Part shown: one piece after another, positions 14,896-24,136 of the stretch | How the letters are laid out: the number at the start of each line of letters is the position of its first letter | Position numbering within the stretch: the stretch's first letter is position 1 | NCBI RefSeq assembly: GCF_003955665.1 | Contig: NZ_RXHU01000082.1 | Location: 92,904 to 156,903, forward strand | DNA length: 64,000 nt | Origin: Paenibacillus whitsoniae | Lineage (GTDB): Bacteria; Bacillota; Bacilli; Paenibacillales; NBRC-103111 | Reading direction: 5' to 3' | Notes under the pieces: generated by a model | Told to the model about the DNA's origin: nothing | The model's database searches: none | What the model saw: only the letters and a program-made list of their open reading frames with translations | Program-made: the position numbers and the translations under genes

Positions 14896-16245
14896 TTAGT
14901 ATCTAGTCGTATCGCCTTTAACAGCTAAATTTCTGACGAAACAAGTTGCAGATGCCGCTAATTGTTTTGTGGCAAAAAGAAATAATGGAATATTGGCTGT
15001 GACCCCTACTATTACAGATTGGGTCACATAGGATGCGGAGGTAGTTGACATTATCGTAGCGACATTTAGTACATCAGGCATACTTGATAAGACAGTTCCT
15101 ACAGGTGTAGTAGTATTAACCGTGTTAGCCGCTCTATAACCTTCTGCTAAATAAGTGCTTGATGCTAACAAAGGATTGACAGGCGCATATATTACAAGGT
15201 TGCCGAAGCCGTTTCCGTTCGAATGTATATCAGCGGAGATCGTGACCTCGCCTGTGAACAAGGGCAGAAACTTACCTACCAACAAGTATTGGTTATCACT
15301 TGTGATAGACCTTTCTGTGGCGTCTGATTGAATTACTGTACTAGCACTCGGTGTGTAATAGCCATTTCCTGACACTGGATACCACGTCCCTCCATTGTTC
15401 CATTCAAGATATTTTCCGCTTGAATGTACTCTGAGTCTGTTGTCATGCCAAAGCTCGTATGCTGCCGCTCCTGTAGACCAACCTCCAACTTTCCATTTGT
15501 TATCAGAATCAAGTCCGAATTGAGCACCGTATGCGCCTGGTCGATGGAATGACATAAAAGCAGCATCTCCAGATCCACCATTTCCTCTTACTTCCAGGGA
15601 TCCGGCGGCTGTCGTTGAGGCGGCAATCGATCCCGAGGTATTCGATGTAATCAGGTTTCCTGTCAAGGTATCGCCGGTTTTCGATACTTTGCTACTAACT
15701 GTTGTACCCACCGTGTCGACGTACTGTTTCGTTGTAGCATGCAACGCTGATGTTGGGTCTCCCGGTAATGTTACAGTCCCTGTGAATGTAGGGCTCGCGA
15801 CTGGAGCTCGCGACGTGTCGGTCGGGTGAATGTGGTCTGCGCGAGCATACCTTTTTGATGTTCCTACTGAAGCAACTCCGTCCATCGCAGGAGTAGACGT
15901 ACTAGCCTGACCGATAACAAAACCTGTCGTAGCGATACTGGTGTCATTATCGTCTACAGACGGAGTAGGAGCCGTAGGGTTGCCGGTAAAAGCAGGACTT
16001 GCTTTTGGAGCCAATGTGCTCATATCAATAGATGCAACCTTGTCGTCAACATACTGCTTTGTAGCTGCATGCATCGCTGTTGTTGGATCGGCGGGAAGAG
16101 TGGCGCCTGTGCCAGTAAACACCGGATTATTTACTGGCGCTGCGCTATTGTCGATCGCATCGATTAGCGCCAGATTATTCGCACGAGTTACGTTATCCGT
16201 CGATTCTGGGCGCGGTAACCCAAGTTTTGGTGTTGTTGTCGCCAT
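14896..16245 (-). CDS. Phage tail fibre protein
   Basis: 449 residues with repeated phage-tail motifs: PVFTGTGATLPADPTTAMHA, SPAFTGNPTAPTPSVDDNDT and SPTFTGTVTLPGDPTSALHA, each followed by TKQYVD. The middle (FMSFHRPGAYGAQFGLDSDN) resembles the receptor-binding shaft and head of contractile-tail phages; the C-terminal 150 residues are beta-rich and unique, as expected for the host-recognition tip. The ribosome binding site is AAGGAGG. The repeated DNA in the first 600 bases makes it prone to recombination. Confidence 0.88.
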   Translation of the reverse strand: MATTTPKLGLPRPESTDNVTRANNLALIDAIDNSAAPVNNPVFTGTGATLPADPTTAMHAATKQYVDDKVASIDMSTLAPKASPAFTGNPTAPTPSVDDNDTSIATTGFVIGQASTSTPAMDGVASVGTSKRYARADHIHPTDTSRAPVASPTFTGTVTLPGDPTSALHATTKQYVDTVGTTVSSKVSKTGDTLTGNLITSNTSGSIAASTTAAGSLEVRGNGGSGDAAFMSFHRPGAYGAQFGLDSDNKWKVGGWSTGAAAYELWHDNRLRVHSSGKYLEWNNGGTWYPVSGNGYYTPSASTVIQSDATERSITSDNQYLLVGKFLPLFTGEVTISADIHSNGNGFGNLVIYAPVNPLLASSTYLAEGYRAANTVNTTTPVGTVLSSMPDVLNVATIMSTTSASYVTQSVIVGVTANIPLFLFATKQLAASATCFVRNLAVKGDTTRY

Positions 16246-16258
16246 TTGTTCCGCCTCC

Positions 16259-16813
16259 TTATGTTAATCTTTCAAATTCATCCCACGTATAGTTCGCTGT
16301 ATCAAGCGCACCCCACGTAAGCGCCTTGGCGTCAAGTGCGCCCCATGTCATGTACGTAAACGTAAAATCAATCGCGAGATGTGCCGGTACTATATCGCGC
16401 AACGCTGCTTCGATGTCGGCCAGATTCGCAGGTACGCCGTGAATACTCACAAATTTAACGTGAACAGTATATTCAGCGGTGTTTTGCGTAACATCAACGG
16501 TACCATTCGCGTATGCCTCAGCAACATTCTTCATTAAGTCTACCGTTACTGTCCCGCTGCCCCGGATTTTCGATTTGACCACTGATCGGCGCTGTTCGAT
16601 CGGCTTGTCCATGTCCGTAACAATGCCGAAAAATCCTTCCCAGTTTGTGAGCCCCCAGGTTGCCGTGTTGACAAACATCTGATTCAACACGTCAGCGATG
16701 TCATCCTCAAATGCCTCTAATTCATCCGCCCCGGAGTCAAGCAGGCTGCCCGTGGTCGAATCAGCCGAATAGAGCGGCGATACATACCCCTTAACCTTAT
16801 CTCCCATTGTCAT
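16259..16813 (-). CDS. Baseplate wedge/tail protein, XkdU/YmfQ (DUF2313) family
   Basis: 184 residues. The helical N-terminus, the stretch NTATWGLTNWEGFFGI and KPIEQRRSVVKSKIRGSGTV are typical of the DUF2313/Mu gp48-like family that sits between the J-like baseplate protein and the fibre. The C-terminus has a WGALDAK/WGALDT repeat. The start overlaps the stop of the preceding gene (ATGA). Confidence 0.85.
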   Translation of the reverse strand: MTMGDKVKGYVSPLYSADSTTGSLLDSGADELEAFEDDIADVLNQMFVNTATWGLTNWEGFFGIVTDMDKPIEQRRSVVKSKIRGSGTVTVDLMKNVAEAYANGTVDVTQNTAEYTVHVKFVSIHGVPANLADIEAALRDIVPAHLAIDFTFTYMTWGALDAKALTWGALDTANYTWDEFERLT

Positions 16814-17853
16814 GTCGCTGTCACCGTCCCTGGCACCGCGACTGAACCGTCCGAAATCGTAACGTTGGCCGTGCCACCGTTAACCGTGAGTGCTGTGTAA
16901 TCTTGGACGCCCGCAGCCTCCAACACAATATTAGCGATGCGGACGTACCGCACAATGGGGTCGACAAAGGCAAGCTCCTTCAAATACGCTGTGAGACCGG
17001 CCAAGATGTCCGCCTGCGCTGAGACCAACGTGCCACTTGAAAGCGTTACGTCAACAGACACGTCAATAGCCACTTCCGGAGCGGCGACAACCGTAACCGT
17101 TGCACCAATCGGCTGGACGCTGTTAATATGATCGGCAGCTGCCGTCACGACGCCTGCTGCAGGCGCTCGTTTATCAGGGTCAAGAAGCCACACCTTTACA
17201 GTTCCCGGGCCGTCCCAAAGCGGCGTTACCTTGGCATCGCCTACACCGCTAACCTCTGTCGCCCACTGCTTGTAGTGCGCGGCGTTGCCGCTCGTCGCCT
17301 GGTTGCGGACGCGATCAAGTAACCTTGTAAGCAAGCTTGCGTCCGTCTCAACATCAGTCCCACCTGTTGTAACCGAGGCGTTGGTAACTGCAGACACACC
17401 GCCAATGGAAACGGGTATCACGGTAATCGTCCCGCTAGCGACGTTACCAGCTGCGCCCGCTGTCTCCGCTTCAATAGCAACTGTAGCCGTTCCGCTACTG
17501 ATCGTCGCCGCTGCCGTGGTTACGAATCGCGTTCCGTTAGGTGTAGCAAAGACGCTGCCGATAGCCACAGGAGCGCCTGTCGTGCCAGTAACGGCCACTT
17601 GACCGACAGCCTTGGTTGCCGGCTTGCGTGTCACACCATGCTCGTCTGCCCTTTGGTCTAAATATCTGCCTGAGCTGGTCTGCGCAAAGCCCATCCGAAG
17701 TACGCGTTCCAATTGCGTGTAGGCGATTGCCAATTCCGTCGTAAATGCGCTGGACACGTCAAACGTAAACGTTCCCTCTTGCTTGGATATGCCCGGTGCA
17801 ATCCGCGCGAGCATCGACGCAAGAAGGGCCTCCTGCTTCTTATCCTCAAACAC
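16810..17853 (-). CDS. Baseplate J-like protein (XkdT)
   Basis: 347 residues. Forms the wedge of a contractile-tail baseplate. The N-terminal helical part (YLDQRADEHGVTRKPATKAV) and the following beta domain (GTRFVTTAAATISSGTATVA) are typical of baseplate J/gp47 proteins, as is GTDVETDASLLTRLLDRVRN. It overlaps the XkdS-like gene by 8 nt at its start, and the XkdU-like gene by 4 nt at its end. Confidence 0.92.
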   Translation of the reverse strand: MFEDKKQEALLASMLARIAPGISKQEGTFTFDVSSAFTTELAIAYTQLERVLRMGFAQTSSGRYLDQRADEHGVTRKPATKAVGQVAVTGTTGAPVAIGSVFATPNGTRFVTTAAATISSGTATVAIEAETAGAAGNVASGTITVIPVSIGGVSAVTNASVTTGGTDVETDASLLTRLLDRVRNQATSGNAAHYKQWATEVSGVGDAKVTPLWDGPGTVKVWLLDPDKRAPAAGVVTAAADHINSVQPIGATVTVVAAPEVAIDVSVDVTLSSGTLVSAQADILAGLTAYLKELAFVDPIVRYVRIANIVLEAAGVQDYTALTVNGGTANVTISDGSVAVPGTVTAT

Positions 17854-18271
17854 TCACGGCCACCTCCCCATAGATCGTATTCACCATTGCTGTTATCTTG
17901 AGCAGTCCGCCTGTCTCTATGTCAAAAGACACGTTCGCTACCCCTGTAATATATGGGGATACGAGCAATGCTTCACGGACCATGCGTTCTGCTTCCGCTT
18001 GCTTCGCCCCTGAGGTGAACGAGCTGCCAATGAGTTGTTCCAGTTCCGTCCCGTAATTCCACGAATACCCCGCGTAACGGTATCTCGGAGTGGACAATGT
18101 TTTGTAAATCCAAACCTTCAAGGCTTCGGTTCTTTCGACCGTGACAGGCGCTCCATCGATCAAGATGAGCTTATTGTTATCGAAATCCCATGCCAGCTCC
18201 CGGAACACACCTAAGGTTTGCTGGGACTTAACCTCTGATGGAATATCCATAAAGGGAAAAATACCGGCCAT
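17846..18271 (-). CDS. Baseplate protein, XkdS (DUF2634) family
   Basis: 141 residues, a small gp25-like/lysozyme-fold baseplate component without catalytic function. The part ALKVWIYKTLSTPRYRYAGY is a family hallmark. It lies between the XkdR-like and XkdT-like genes in the PBSX order; its start touches the XkdR stop codon (TAATG). Confidence 0.88.
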   Translation of the reverse strand: MAGIFPFMDIPSEVKSQQTLGVFRELAWDFDNNKLILIDGAPVTVERTEALKVWIYKTLSTPRYRYAGYSWNYGTELEQLIGSSFTSGAKQAEAERMVREALLVSPYITGVANVSFDIETGGLLKITAMVNTIYGEVAVSV

Positions 18272-18543
18272 TAAGCGCTCACCGCCTTAGATATGACGAC
18301 TAGCTTGTCGTTTATATGCAAGATCACGACGGTATCGCCTGGTTGAATTGTTGGGGCTTCACTTTGTGCATCTTGCAGAATCCGTTGGTCAACCAACAGG
18401 AAAGGTGCTCCAACGACAACTTCATGCAGTTTGACCTGGAAAGGATCCGGACTCACAACTGTGCCCATGCTAAAAACCTGCGGGACAAGTTGCTTCGTCT
18501 GATCGCGAATAAATTTTACCAGCCATGCAGCGTCATTCATCAT
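18271..18543 (-). CDS. Baseplate protein, XkdR (DUF2577) family
   Basis: 90 residues with an OB-like small beta domain: FSMGTVVSPDPFQVKLHEVV and GDTVVILHINDKLVVISK. DUF2577 members lie between the hub (XkdQ) and XkdS in PBSX-like tails and probably link hub and wedge. Two ATG codons in a row begin the gene; I cannot choose between them. Confidence 0.85.
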   Translation of the reverse strand: MMNDAAWLVKFIRDQTKQLVPQVFSMGTVVSPDPFQVKLHEVVVGAPFLLVDQRILQDAQSEAPTIQPGDTVVILHINDKLVVISKAVSA

Positions 18544-18556
18544 TCCCGCATTCCTC

Positions 18557-19597
18557 CTAATAATTATCCAGCGTTAGCGAGAAGCTTCCGCCGCTTGTAC
18601 TGGATGTCGAAGACCTGAAGGCATCGGCTTCCTTTTCGTCCATGACATTCTGGAAATTCAACGTTAAGCTGATCAAGTGATTGCCGTTTTGAAACGTATG
18701 CGTGTCCGCATCAATAAAAAACAGGCCGTTCAGGCCTGTATAAGCTTCTTTAATAATGACGGCGTTTCCGGCAAGTAAGTCGTAAGTGTCCACGCCACCG
18801 ATTAGCTCTACGCTGCACTCCCTACTCAAGTCCTGCATTAATGCCCTCGCCATGGTTTGCGCGTCCTTGCCTTCTTCCTTCCGGTATGTTGTTTGTAACA
18901 GCCCGTAGGTAGTCACCCATTCGGAATTGCTCAGCGTACCAAAGCGTACTCCGTTTTCACCTGTAATTTGCACACTATTAATCATATTTTCAATGTCTTC
19001 GGTGTACGTGCTGTCCGTGATGTGTTCTGTCTCTAAATTAACCCGCTTGGCGATTGTTGCTCCCTTTTCGATGACATTCAGGTTCCCTTGCTGCATGCGC
19101 GGCATGTAGATGCGACCGTTTTGCTTCCCGGCCGTCGTGTATGCCGTCATGATCGCCTCATACCCGGTCTTCTCCAGATGCGGGAAGCTCTGCGGAATGC
19201 CGGTAGCAGCAAGACTGCCGACTGCTACACCGAGCTCAGAACAAACAGAGGACGCCACATGCTCGGCTGTTACCCCATAATACATACGCGAGAATTTTGA
19301 CTTGATGAGGTAAATCAGCCCATCGTAAACCGTTAACGTCAATGCGTTTCCCGTTATTGATTTCGATTTTTTAAAGACATAGCCCCGGAATAACTCAGAT
19401 CCATCGTCGCCGTAGAGCAGGATCATGCTCGCCAGATCAATTACAACGCTCTCTACATTCCGGTCCGTCGCCGATGCGACCAGTTCCACTTCCATTTTTC
19501 GAGCAGCCTCTCGGTAATCTCCGCCCCACGCGACTCTTAGAAACAGGTTCGTCAAATCAGTTTCGGTTCCGGCGCGGTCAAAGTGTATAAGCTTCAC
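18557..19597 (-). CDS. Baseplate hub protein, XkdQ/late control D-like
   Basis: 346 residues forming the central hub of the contractile tail (gp27-like tube initiator). FLRVAWGGDYREAARKMEVE at the start and LGVAVGSLAATGIPQSFPHL in the middle fit the XkdQ family. The GTG start overlaps the TGA of the LysM gene. The C-terminal strand (FFIDADTHTFQNGNHLISLT) is the conserved end domain. Confidence 0.9.
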   Translation of the reverse strand: MKLIHFDRAGTETDLTNLFLRVAWGGDYREAARKMEVELVASATDRNVESVVIDLASMILLYGDDGSELFRGYVFKKSKSITGNALTLTVYDGLIYLIKSKFSRMYYGVTAEHVASSVCSELGVAVGSLAATGIPQSFPHLEKTGYEAIMTAYTTAGKQNGRIYMPRMQQGNLNVIEKGATIAKRVNLETEHITDSTYTEDIENMINSVQITGENGVRFGTLSNSEWVTTYGLLQTTYRKEEGKDAQTMARALMQDLSRECSVELIGGVDTYDLLAGNAVIIKEAYTGLNGLFFIDADTHTFQNGNHLISLTLNFQNVMDEKEADAFRSSTSSTSGGSFSLTLDNY

Positions 19598-20241
19598 AAG
19601 AGCAGCACCGTGCCTTCCGGAATCGACAGTTCGTCCTTGATGTCGTTCTTCTCGCGAATTTCATTCCATCGCGATCCGTCGCCATAAGCTTGCCTAGCAA
19701 CAAACCAAAGGCTGTCTGTCTCCTTGAAGGTCCATGTTTTCGGAATATCGCGCTCCGATCCACGGACATTTCCTGTGTATTCAGCCAACAGGGCGACGGC
19801 ATCCGTTGCGCCGTTGAGATCCACGGCGCGGCTTGTAAACCGATATTCCGTCAGGTCCATCGTAAAATAAATATCCTGGGGGCCGTGCTTTTGCCCCGGC
19901 GTGAAGCTTTCGATCACCATGGACTCATTGATCTTAAAACTATCGCCCACGATCAGCAACCGAATCGGCTTGCTGGATTCTCGCCATCTTGCAATCATAT
20001 CGATGCACGCTGAAGGCGAGGGGAAACCCGAATATTGGGCAACCCCATCATCAGCAATTGGAAAATACGTTTGAAGCGAAATCGACTTCAGCTTACGCTT
20101 TCCAATGAGCAGAATCTCGCCCAACTCGTGAATATTGACAACGGTGGTCACGGTTCCCGTCTTGATCTCAAATTCCTTCGGCGGTACTGGCAATCGGAGT
20201 TTTTCGGCGCCGTTATTGAAACTCAACCAAAATTCAATCAT
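19594..20241 (-). CDS. LysM-domain baseplate protein (XkdP)
   Basis: 215 residues. The N-terminal part (about 1-150) is the tail-spike-hub connecting domain; the C-terminal 50 residues are a LysM module (TDSLWFVARQAYGDGSRWNE, INDKDEL-type end PEGTVLLL). LysM in this protein family mediates peptidoglycan contact or assembly at the tail tip. The start follows GAGGTGGGG and is 1 nt after the tape-measure stop. Confidence 0.9.
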   Translation of the reverse strand: MIEFWLSFNNGAEKLRLPVPPKEFEIKTGTVTTVVNIHELGEILLIGKRKLKSISLQTYFPIADDGVAQYSGFPSPSACIDMIARWRESSKPIRLLIVGDSFKINESMVIESFTPGQKHGPQDIYFTMDLTEYRFTSRAVDLNGATDAVALLAEYTGNVRGSERDIPKTWTFKETDSLWFVARQAYGDGSRWNEIREKNDIKDELSIPEGTVLLL

Positions 20242-22011
20242 TTACCCCACCTCCGGTGCCATGTTGTATCCAGAACCCTCTAATGCCGTTCGAATGATGC
20301 GCAGGACGTTGTTCCGCTCATCGTGTGATGAGTTGTTGAAGTGTAGATTAATTGGGACTTGCGTCCCGCCTCCTACCTGCTGTCTGGACTCCTGCGCAGT
20401 CAAAACTCGTTCTCCTTGGTGTAGCAGCATCGGGTAGTTGTCGTATGGAACACTTCGCATGCCGATAGCTTTTTTCTCGGGGCCTGCAAATCCAAAAATC
20501 CCCTTAATCATTTGCTTTGTCCAAGCAGCCGCTTGCTTTACAACTTCTTGCTGTTGCTCGTCTGTGCGCATGATACCCGAGCTTATCAAGGAATCTTCCG
20601 CTTTTTCGCGGTAGCCCTTGGCTACTATTTCACCAGCAACAATTGCTTTGGCCGGCAGCGGACCAGGTGTAGCCGCCCCTGCGGCTAGCCCGGAGAGTAG
20701 CGGATAATCTTTGATTGCTTCTTTGAAGCCTTCAACCATCATAGAACCAAGTTCCTTGCCGATGGTCTGGCCAATGTCAACGAGTTTCTTTCTTCCCTCG
20801 CTCTCATACCATCCGTCCCAAGCGCCCTTGATTTCTTCGAACACAAACTTGATTTTAGCCTCTGTCGTAGGAAGGTTCTTGAATTTTGGATTTTCTAAGA
20901 AATGAGTATCGAAATAGGCCACGGCCTTGTTAACCCCGTTTGCGACGCTGTTCGCTAGACTTTCCATCAGCTTTGATCCCGCTGCGAATAGCTTGTTAGC
21001 ACCGCCGCCTGACAGGGCATCTGACCATTTTTGAAGCTGCGGCTTTAACGTTGCGAGCGTTTTAACGCCCATGTCCGTGATCCCGCTTTTCATCGTGCCG
21101 GTAATCGTACTCCACATGCCTGCTGCTGATTTCGAGAGTTTATCCGATCCGCCCTTGAAGATTTCCGTAAGCGCAATCCCAGAGTCGTTTTTGATGTTCT
21201 CCATCTTCCCGCCTGCAGCTTGAATTTGGGCCTGAGAAATCTTGAAACCGAACTCCTTCATCCGCTCAGTTTCGCCCGTTTTCAAGTCAGCAATAGCTTC
21301 CATTGCATCGCTAATGGTTTTGCCTGGCGTCAGTGCTGCCATATCCTCGGAGAGCCGTAAAATGTTCATCGCCTGCTTGGTGTCACCGGAAGCAATTCCG
21401 ATTGCCCTCGTTCCTGCAGCCAGTACGTCGCCAGTTTCGAATGGTGTCAGATCAGCGTTCTTACGCAAGTCTTGAAGATACTTGTCCGACGTTGCTTTGA
21501 CTTGAGCACTGGTCATTTTTTTGTTGTTTACGCCAATAAAATGCTCCATGCTAATTTGCTGACGCTCCAAATCCGCCGCACCTTTGAGTGAGGCAACGCC
21601 TACACCCGTTGCGGCAGCAGCACCAGCAACTGCTACGCCCGCTCCAACCGTTGCTCCGCCAAGTAGGGCTTTCGTGGTTAAATCTCTGGCTTTAATCGTG
21701 ATGTAGTGAGGAGCGCTGGTTAGCTTGTTAATGGCTGCAGCGATAGTTTTATGCTGTTCGAAAAATCGCTCTGTTTTGGCTGTCAGCGTGATCGATTTAT
21801 TCTTTATCTTCAGCAACGCCTTTTCGAAACTGGACAAATCTGTTCGAGCCTTTTGTGCATCAAGCCTGATCTTCTGCTCCCGCTTAAAAGCCGCGTCCAT
21901 AGCTTTCTTAGTCTTTTCAACATCCTCGCGAAAAGTAGATGTCTTCTTAGCAGCCTGCTTCATGATGTTGGAGTAATTATCCTTCAGGCTAATAACAGCG
22001 GTAAGCTTCAC
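20242..22011 (-). CDS. Phage tail tape measure protein
   Basis: 589 residues, setting tail length. The N-terminal 110 residues are charged coiled coil; a hydrophobic Gly/Ala stretch (GGATVGAGVAVAGAAAATGV, about 117-136) follows, then an all-helical TMP core (SMEHFIGVNNKKMTSAQVKA, FETGDVLAAGTRAIGIASGD). It is short for a tape measure, so the tail should be short, about 80-90 nm by the usual 1.5 A per residue rule (inference). GTG start with GAGGAGGTGA. It is preceded by the frameshifted tail-chaperone gene. Confidence 0.9.
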   Translation of the reverse strand: MKLTAVISLKDNYSNIMKQAAKKTSTFREDVEKTKKAMDAAFKREQKIRLDAQKARTDLSSFEKALLKIKNKSITLTAKTERFFEQHKTIAAAINKLTSAPHYITIKARDLTTKALLGGATVGAGVAVAGAAAATGVGVASLKGAADLERQQISMEHFIGVNNKKMTSAQVKATSDKYLQDLRKNADLTPFETGDVLAAGTRAIGIASGDTKQAMNILRLSEDMAALTPGKTISDAMEAIADLKTGETERMKEFGFKISQAQIQAAGGKMENIKNDSGIALTEIFKGGSDKLSKSAAGMWSTITGTMKSGITDMGVKTLATLKPQLQKWSDALSGGGANKLFAAGSKLMESLANSVANGVNKAVAYFDTHFLENPKFKNLPTTEAKIKFVFEEIKGAWDGWYESEGRKKLVDIGQTIGKELGSMMVEGFKEAIKDYPLLSGLAAGAATPGPLPAKAIVAGEIVAKGYREKAEDSLISSGIMRTDEQQQEVVKQAAAWTKQMIKGIFGFAGPEKKAIGMRSVPYDNYPMLLHQGERVLTAQESRQQVGGGTQVPINLHFNNSSHDERNNVLRIIRTALEGSGYNMAPEVG

Positions 22012-22026
22012 GTTTTTTTCACCTCC

Positions 22027-22607
22027 TCACATCAAAGGCAAAACGGGTAGTACACCTAGCTTACCTACCCGTTCTCGCTCCTCCAACTCATATTCAAAAA
22101 ACGCCCGAACGAGTAATTTCTCTCCGGGCGTCATATTATACACTTCTTTTGGTCGGAGGCCTTTGCGGCTCCAACAATAATACAGAAAGGCAAACTCGCC
22201 GTCCGACCTTATACGTTTTTTAATTCGGTGACTGCATCATCCCCGTAACCGGATAATGACATGATCTTATTGTAAACTTGCAGAATCTCGCCAGGTTGCA
22301 GCAACTTCGTCACTAACTCTTTTGGTGTGATAACACCGTATTTTTCAAGTAACTTGGCATCTTTCAGATTCGGAGACTTCACACCAGCAAGCATGGCAAA
22401 AATGCGTGTCTTCACAGGGTCTACATCACCATCATTGCTCGTCGCGATCCCACGAATTTCTTCCTCTTCGTCAGGTGTGAGTGCCTGAATGGAGAACAGG
22501 ACCTTTCCGCCAGCCGCTTCGCTTAACCGTTTGATTTCAATATCCATAACCGGGCGTTTCAATTTGTCAGGATGGATGGACAGTAATAAATCAAGTGTAT
22601 TACTCAT
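22027..22607 (-). CDS. Tail assembly chaperone, -1 frameshift product (gpGT-like)
   Basis: Translation of the chaperone gene can shift to the -1 frame at the slippery heptamer (22215-22221) and then continues as RSDGEFAFLYYCWSRKGLRP through KEVYNMTPGEKLLVRAFFEY to a TGA at 22027, giving about 193 residues instead of 132. The extension has no start codon of its own with a ribosome binding site. Longer G-T type fusions made this way bind the tape measure during assembly in many tailed phages. The coding quality of the extension and its place just before the tape measure support it. Confidence 0.85.
22209..22607 (-). CDS. Tail assembly chaperone, unshifted product (XkdN-like)
   Basis: 132 residues, MSNTLDLLLSIHPDKLKRPV at the start; the sequence DIEIKRLSEAAGGKVLFSIQ and LTPDEEEEIRGIA match the XkdN/gpG-type chaperone group. 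It lies between tail tube and tape measure. It is expressed in excess over the shifted form. Ribosome binding site AGGAGG. Confidence 0.9.
   Translation of the reverse strand: MSNTLDLLLSIHPDKLKRPVMDIEIKRLSEAAGGKVLFSIQALTPDEEEEIRGIATSNDGDVDPVKTRIFAMLAGVKSPNLKDAKLLEKYGVITPKELVTKLLQPGEILQVYNKIMSLSGYGDDAVTELKNV
22215..22221 (-). promoter_or_regulatory. Programmed -1 frameshift slippery site A-AAA-AAC
   Basis: The minus strand reads TTA AAA AAC GTA TAA in the zero frame, so AAAAAAC is in the exact X-XXY-YYZ register. After a -1 slip the frame reads CGT ATA AGG TCG GAC and stays open for about 60 codons. The zero-frame stop follows two codons later. Confidence 0.88.
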
Positions 22608-22621
22608 GAATGATCCTCCTA

Positions 22622-23056
22622 TTATTGTGGTTCGACTTTGTCTTTAACTTCCCAGTCCGTGAAGGTGAACGGACATTCCACTTCTCCATTACGGCGAAGC
22701 TCCCAGTCAATGAGGGTCAAATCATCAAAGCTTGCGTCCTTAATTAGCACGCGCTCGGCGCCTTTCGCCGCAGGATCATTCAAACTGCTCAGTATCTGGA
22801 AGCGAGGGTTTTTCCCTTGCTTGACCATGTCACTGATCTTGCTGATCATACGACTGTTGGTCTTGTATAGCCGCATGCTTCCCGTGCCTTTGTAACCCAT
22901 GAATTTGCTGTCTGTCGCATACTTGCCAGCAACCGGAACGTCTTCTTTTTCAATGTTGAGCTTTGCCTGCAAGCCTTTGGCTTCGCCAACGTACTCGGAT
23001 TCCAACCAAACCTCGCCAAACGTCCCGCTCATAATTTGTTCAGCAGAAATAGCCAA
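22622..23056 (-). CDS. Phage tail tube protein (XkdM)
   Basis: 144 residues, the inner tube of the contractile tail. MAISAEQIMSGTFGEVWLES and GYKGTGSMRLYKTNSRMISK are typical of the XkdM/gp19-like family of PBSX-type phages. It follows the sheath gene, as expected, with its own ribosome binding site. Soluble, beta-sandwich, no cysteine-rich or membrane region. Confidence 0.93.
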   Translation of the reverse strand: MAISAEQIMSGTFGEVWLESEYVGEAKGLQAKLNIEKEDVPVAGKYATDSKFMGYKGTGSMRLYKTNSRMISKISDMVKQGKNPRFQILSSLNDPAAKGAERVLIKDASFDDLTLIDWELRRNGEVECPFTFTDWEVKDKVEPQ

Positions 23057-23072
23057 TGGTTTTCACCTTCCT

Positions 23073-24134
23073 TTACAAGTAAATATCTAGCTTGATGTCT
23101 TCAATGGCATCGAGTGGTTTGGCCGAAGCTTTCAGGAAGACTTGGTCGCGTGTATTAGCTTCCTTTACTTGCTGATCACTCCAACCCGTGGTATTGGTAC
23201 CGATGGATTGCAAATAGGTCCGCTGCGTAGCGGAATCAATGTCGATAACGCTTTTGCCAGGATCAAGGACGCCGTCTGCTTCGAGTTGGTCAAAATACGC
23301 GCCGATAGAAGACACCAGCAAGAGCTTATTGATGTAGCTATTGCTGTATTTCCCGATATAATTGTCCTCACACGTCCGCTTGATGTCGGAATAGATTTTG
23401 TTCAGGATGCGAACAACCTTAATCTTCTTCCAATCTACGGAGAATGTTGATAGTGTGGTAAGAGAGGTGACGCCGCGGGCAATCTTCACTTTTTCGCCGT
23501 CGTGATAAAGAATCAATTGGCCGGCATCAATTGCAGCATCAGCTTGTGCCTTTGTCATTTTGGGCACATCGGTCACATCGGAAAGCACTTGATAGGTAGG
23601 TGACACCGTGAGCGGCAATCCTGCAATGAGACCAGCAATGCGAGCGCAGAACGCTGCATTGGTATAAGTCGTAGCGCCGACCTTAATGTTGTCCGTCGTG
23701 AAATTAAACACAGCTGGATGATCAGCTGCGGTTGTAGGAAGAACGGCAGAAATCTTCATCAGTTTGGTGTCAAAAAGTCCTTTCACCCATGTTGCCATTC
23801 CAGCAACATCCGCCGTCACAATGCCGGGAACCGCAAGCACGTTCCAGAGAATGGTTTCCAAATAGTTCTGCGCATCTGTGTAGTCCTCCGCATCGGTTGG
23901 AAGAACGATCAGTTTGACTTGACTCGGTGAGCCCGACAGTGCAAGTGCCGCAAAGTCTTTATTTGTTGCCGATAAGCCGGCAGGAATGTCTGCCGTCGTA
24001 AAGAGGTCATACTCATTTACGCCTGTAGTCACAAGGCTGTCTTTCATGATTAACGCGACGATGCCGACGCCGCCTTGGGCGATAGCAGCTGCAGCGGCGC
24101 TCTTAAATGCGATGTTAATATTGGGCAAACCCAT
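23073..24134 (-). CDS. Phage tail sheath protein (XkdK)
   Basis: 353 residues; the contractile outer sheath. The start (GLPNINIAFKSAAAAAIAQG), the middle (TSLTTLSTFSVDWKKIKVVR) and the C-terminal domain (KIYSDIKRTCEDNYIGKYSN, DQVFLKASAKPLDAIEDIKL) match the XkdK/phage_sheath family, with the conserved C-terminal subdomain complete. Its presence shows that the phage is a myovirus-type. Ribosome binding site AGGAGGAAT. Confidence 0.95.
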   Translation of the reverse strand: MGLPNINIAFKSAAAAAIAQGGVGIVALIMKDSLVTTGVNEYDLFTTADIPAGLSATNKDFAALALSGSPSQVKLIVLPTDAEDYTDAQNYLETILWNVLAVPGIVTADVAGMATWVKGLFDTKLMKISAVLPTTAADHPAVFNFTTDNIKVGATTYTNAAFCARIAGLIAGLPLTVSPTYQVLSDVTDVPKMTKAQADAAIDAGQLILYHDGEKVKIARGVTSLTTLSTFSVDWKKIKVVRILNKIYSDIKRTCEDNYIGKYSNSYINKLLLVSSIGAYFDQLEADGVLDPGKSVIDIDSATQRTYLQSIGTNTTGWSDQQVKEANTRDQVFLKASAKPLDAIEDIKLDIYL

Positions 24135-24136
24135 GA

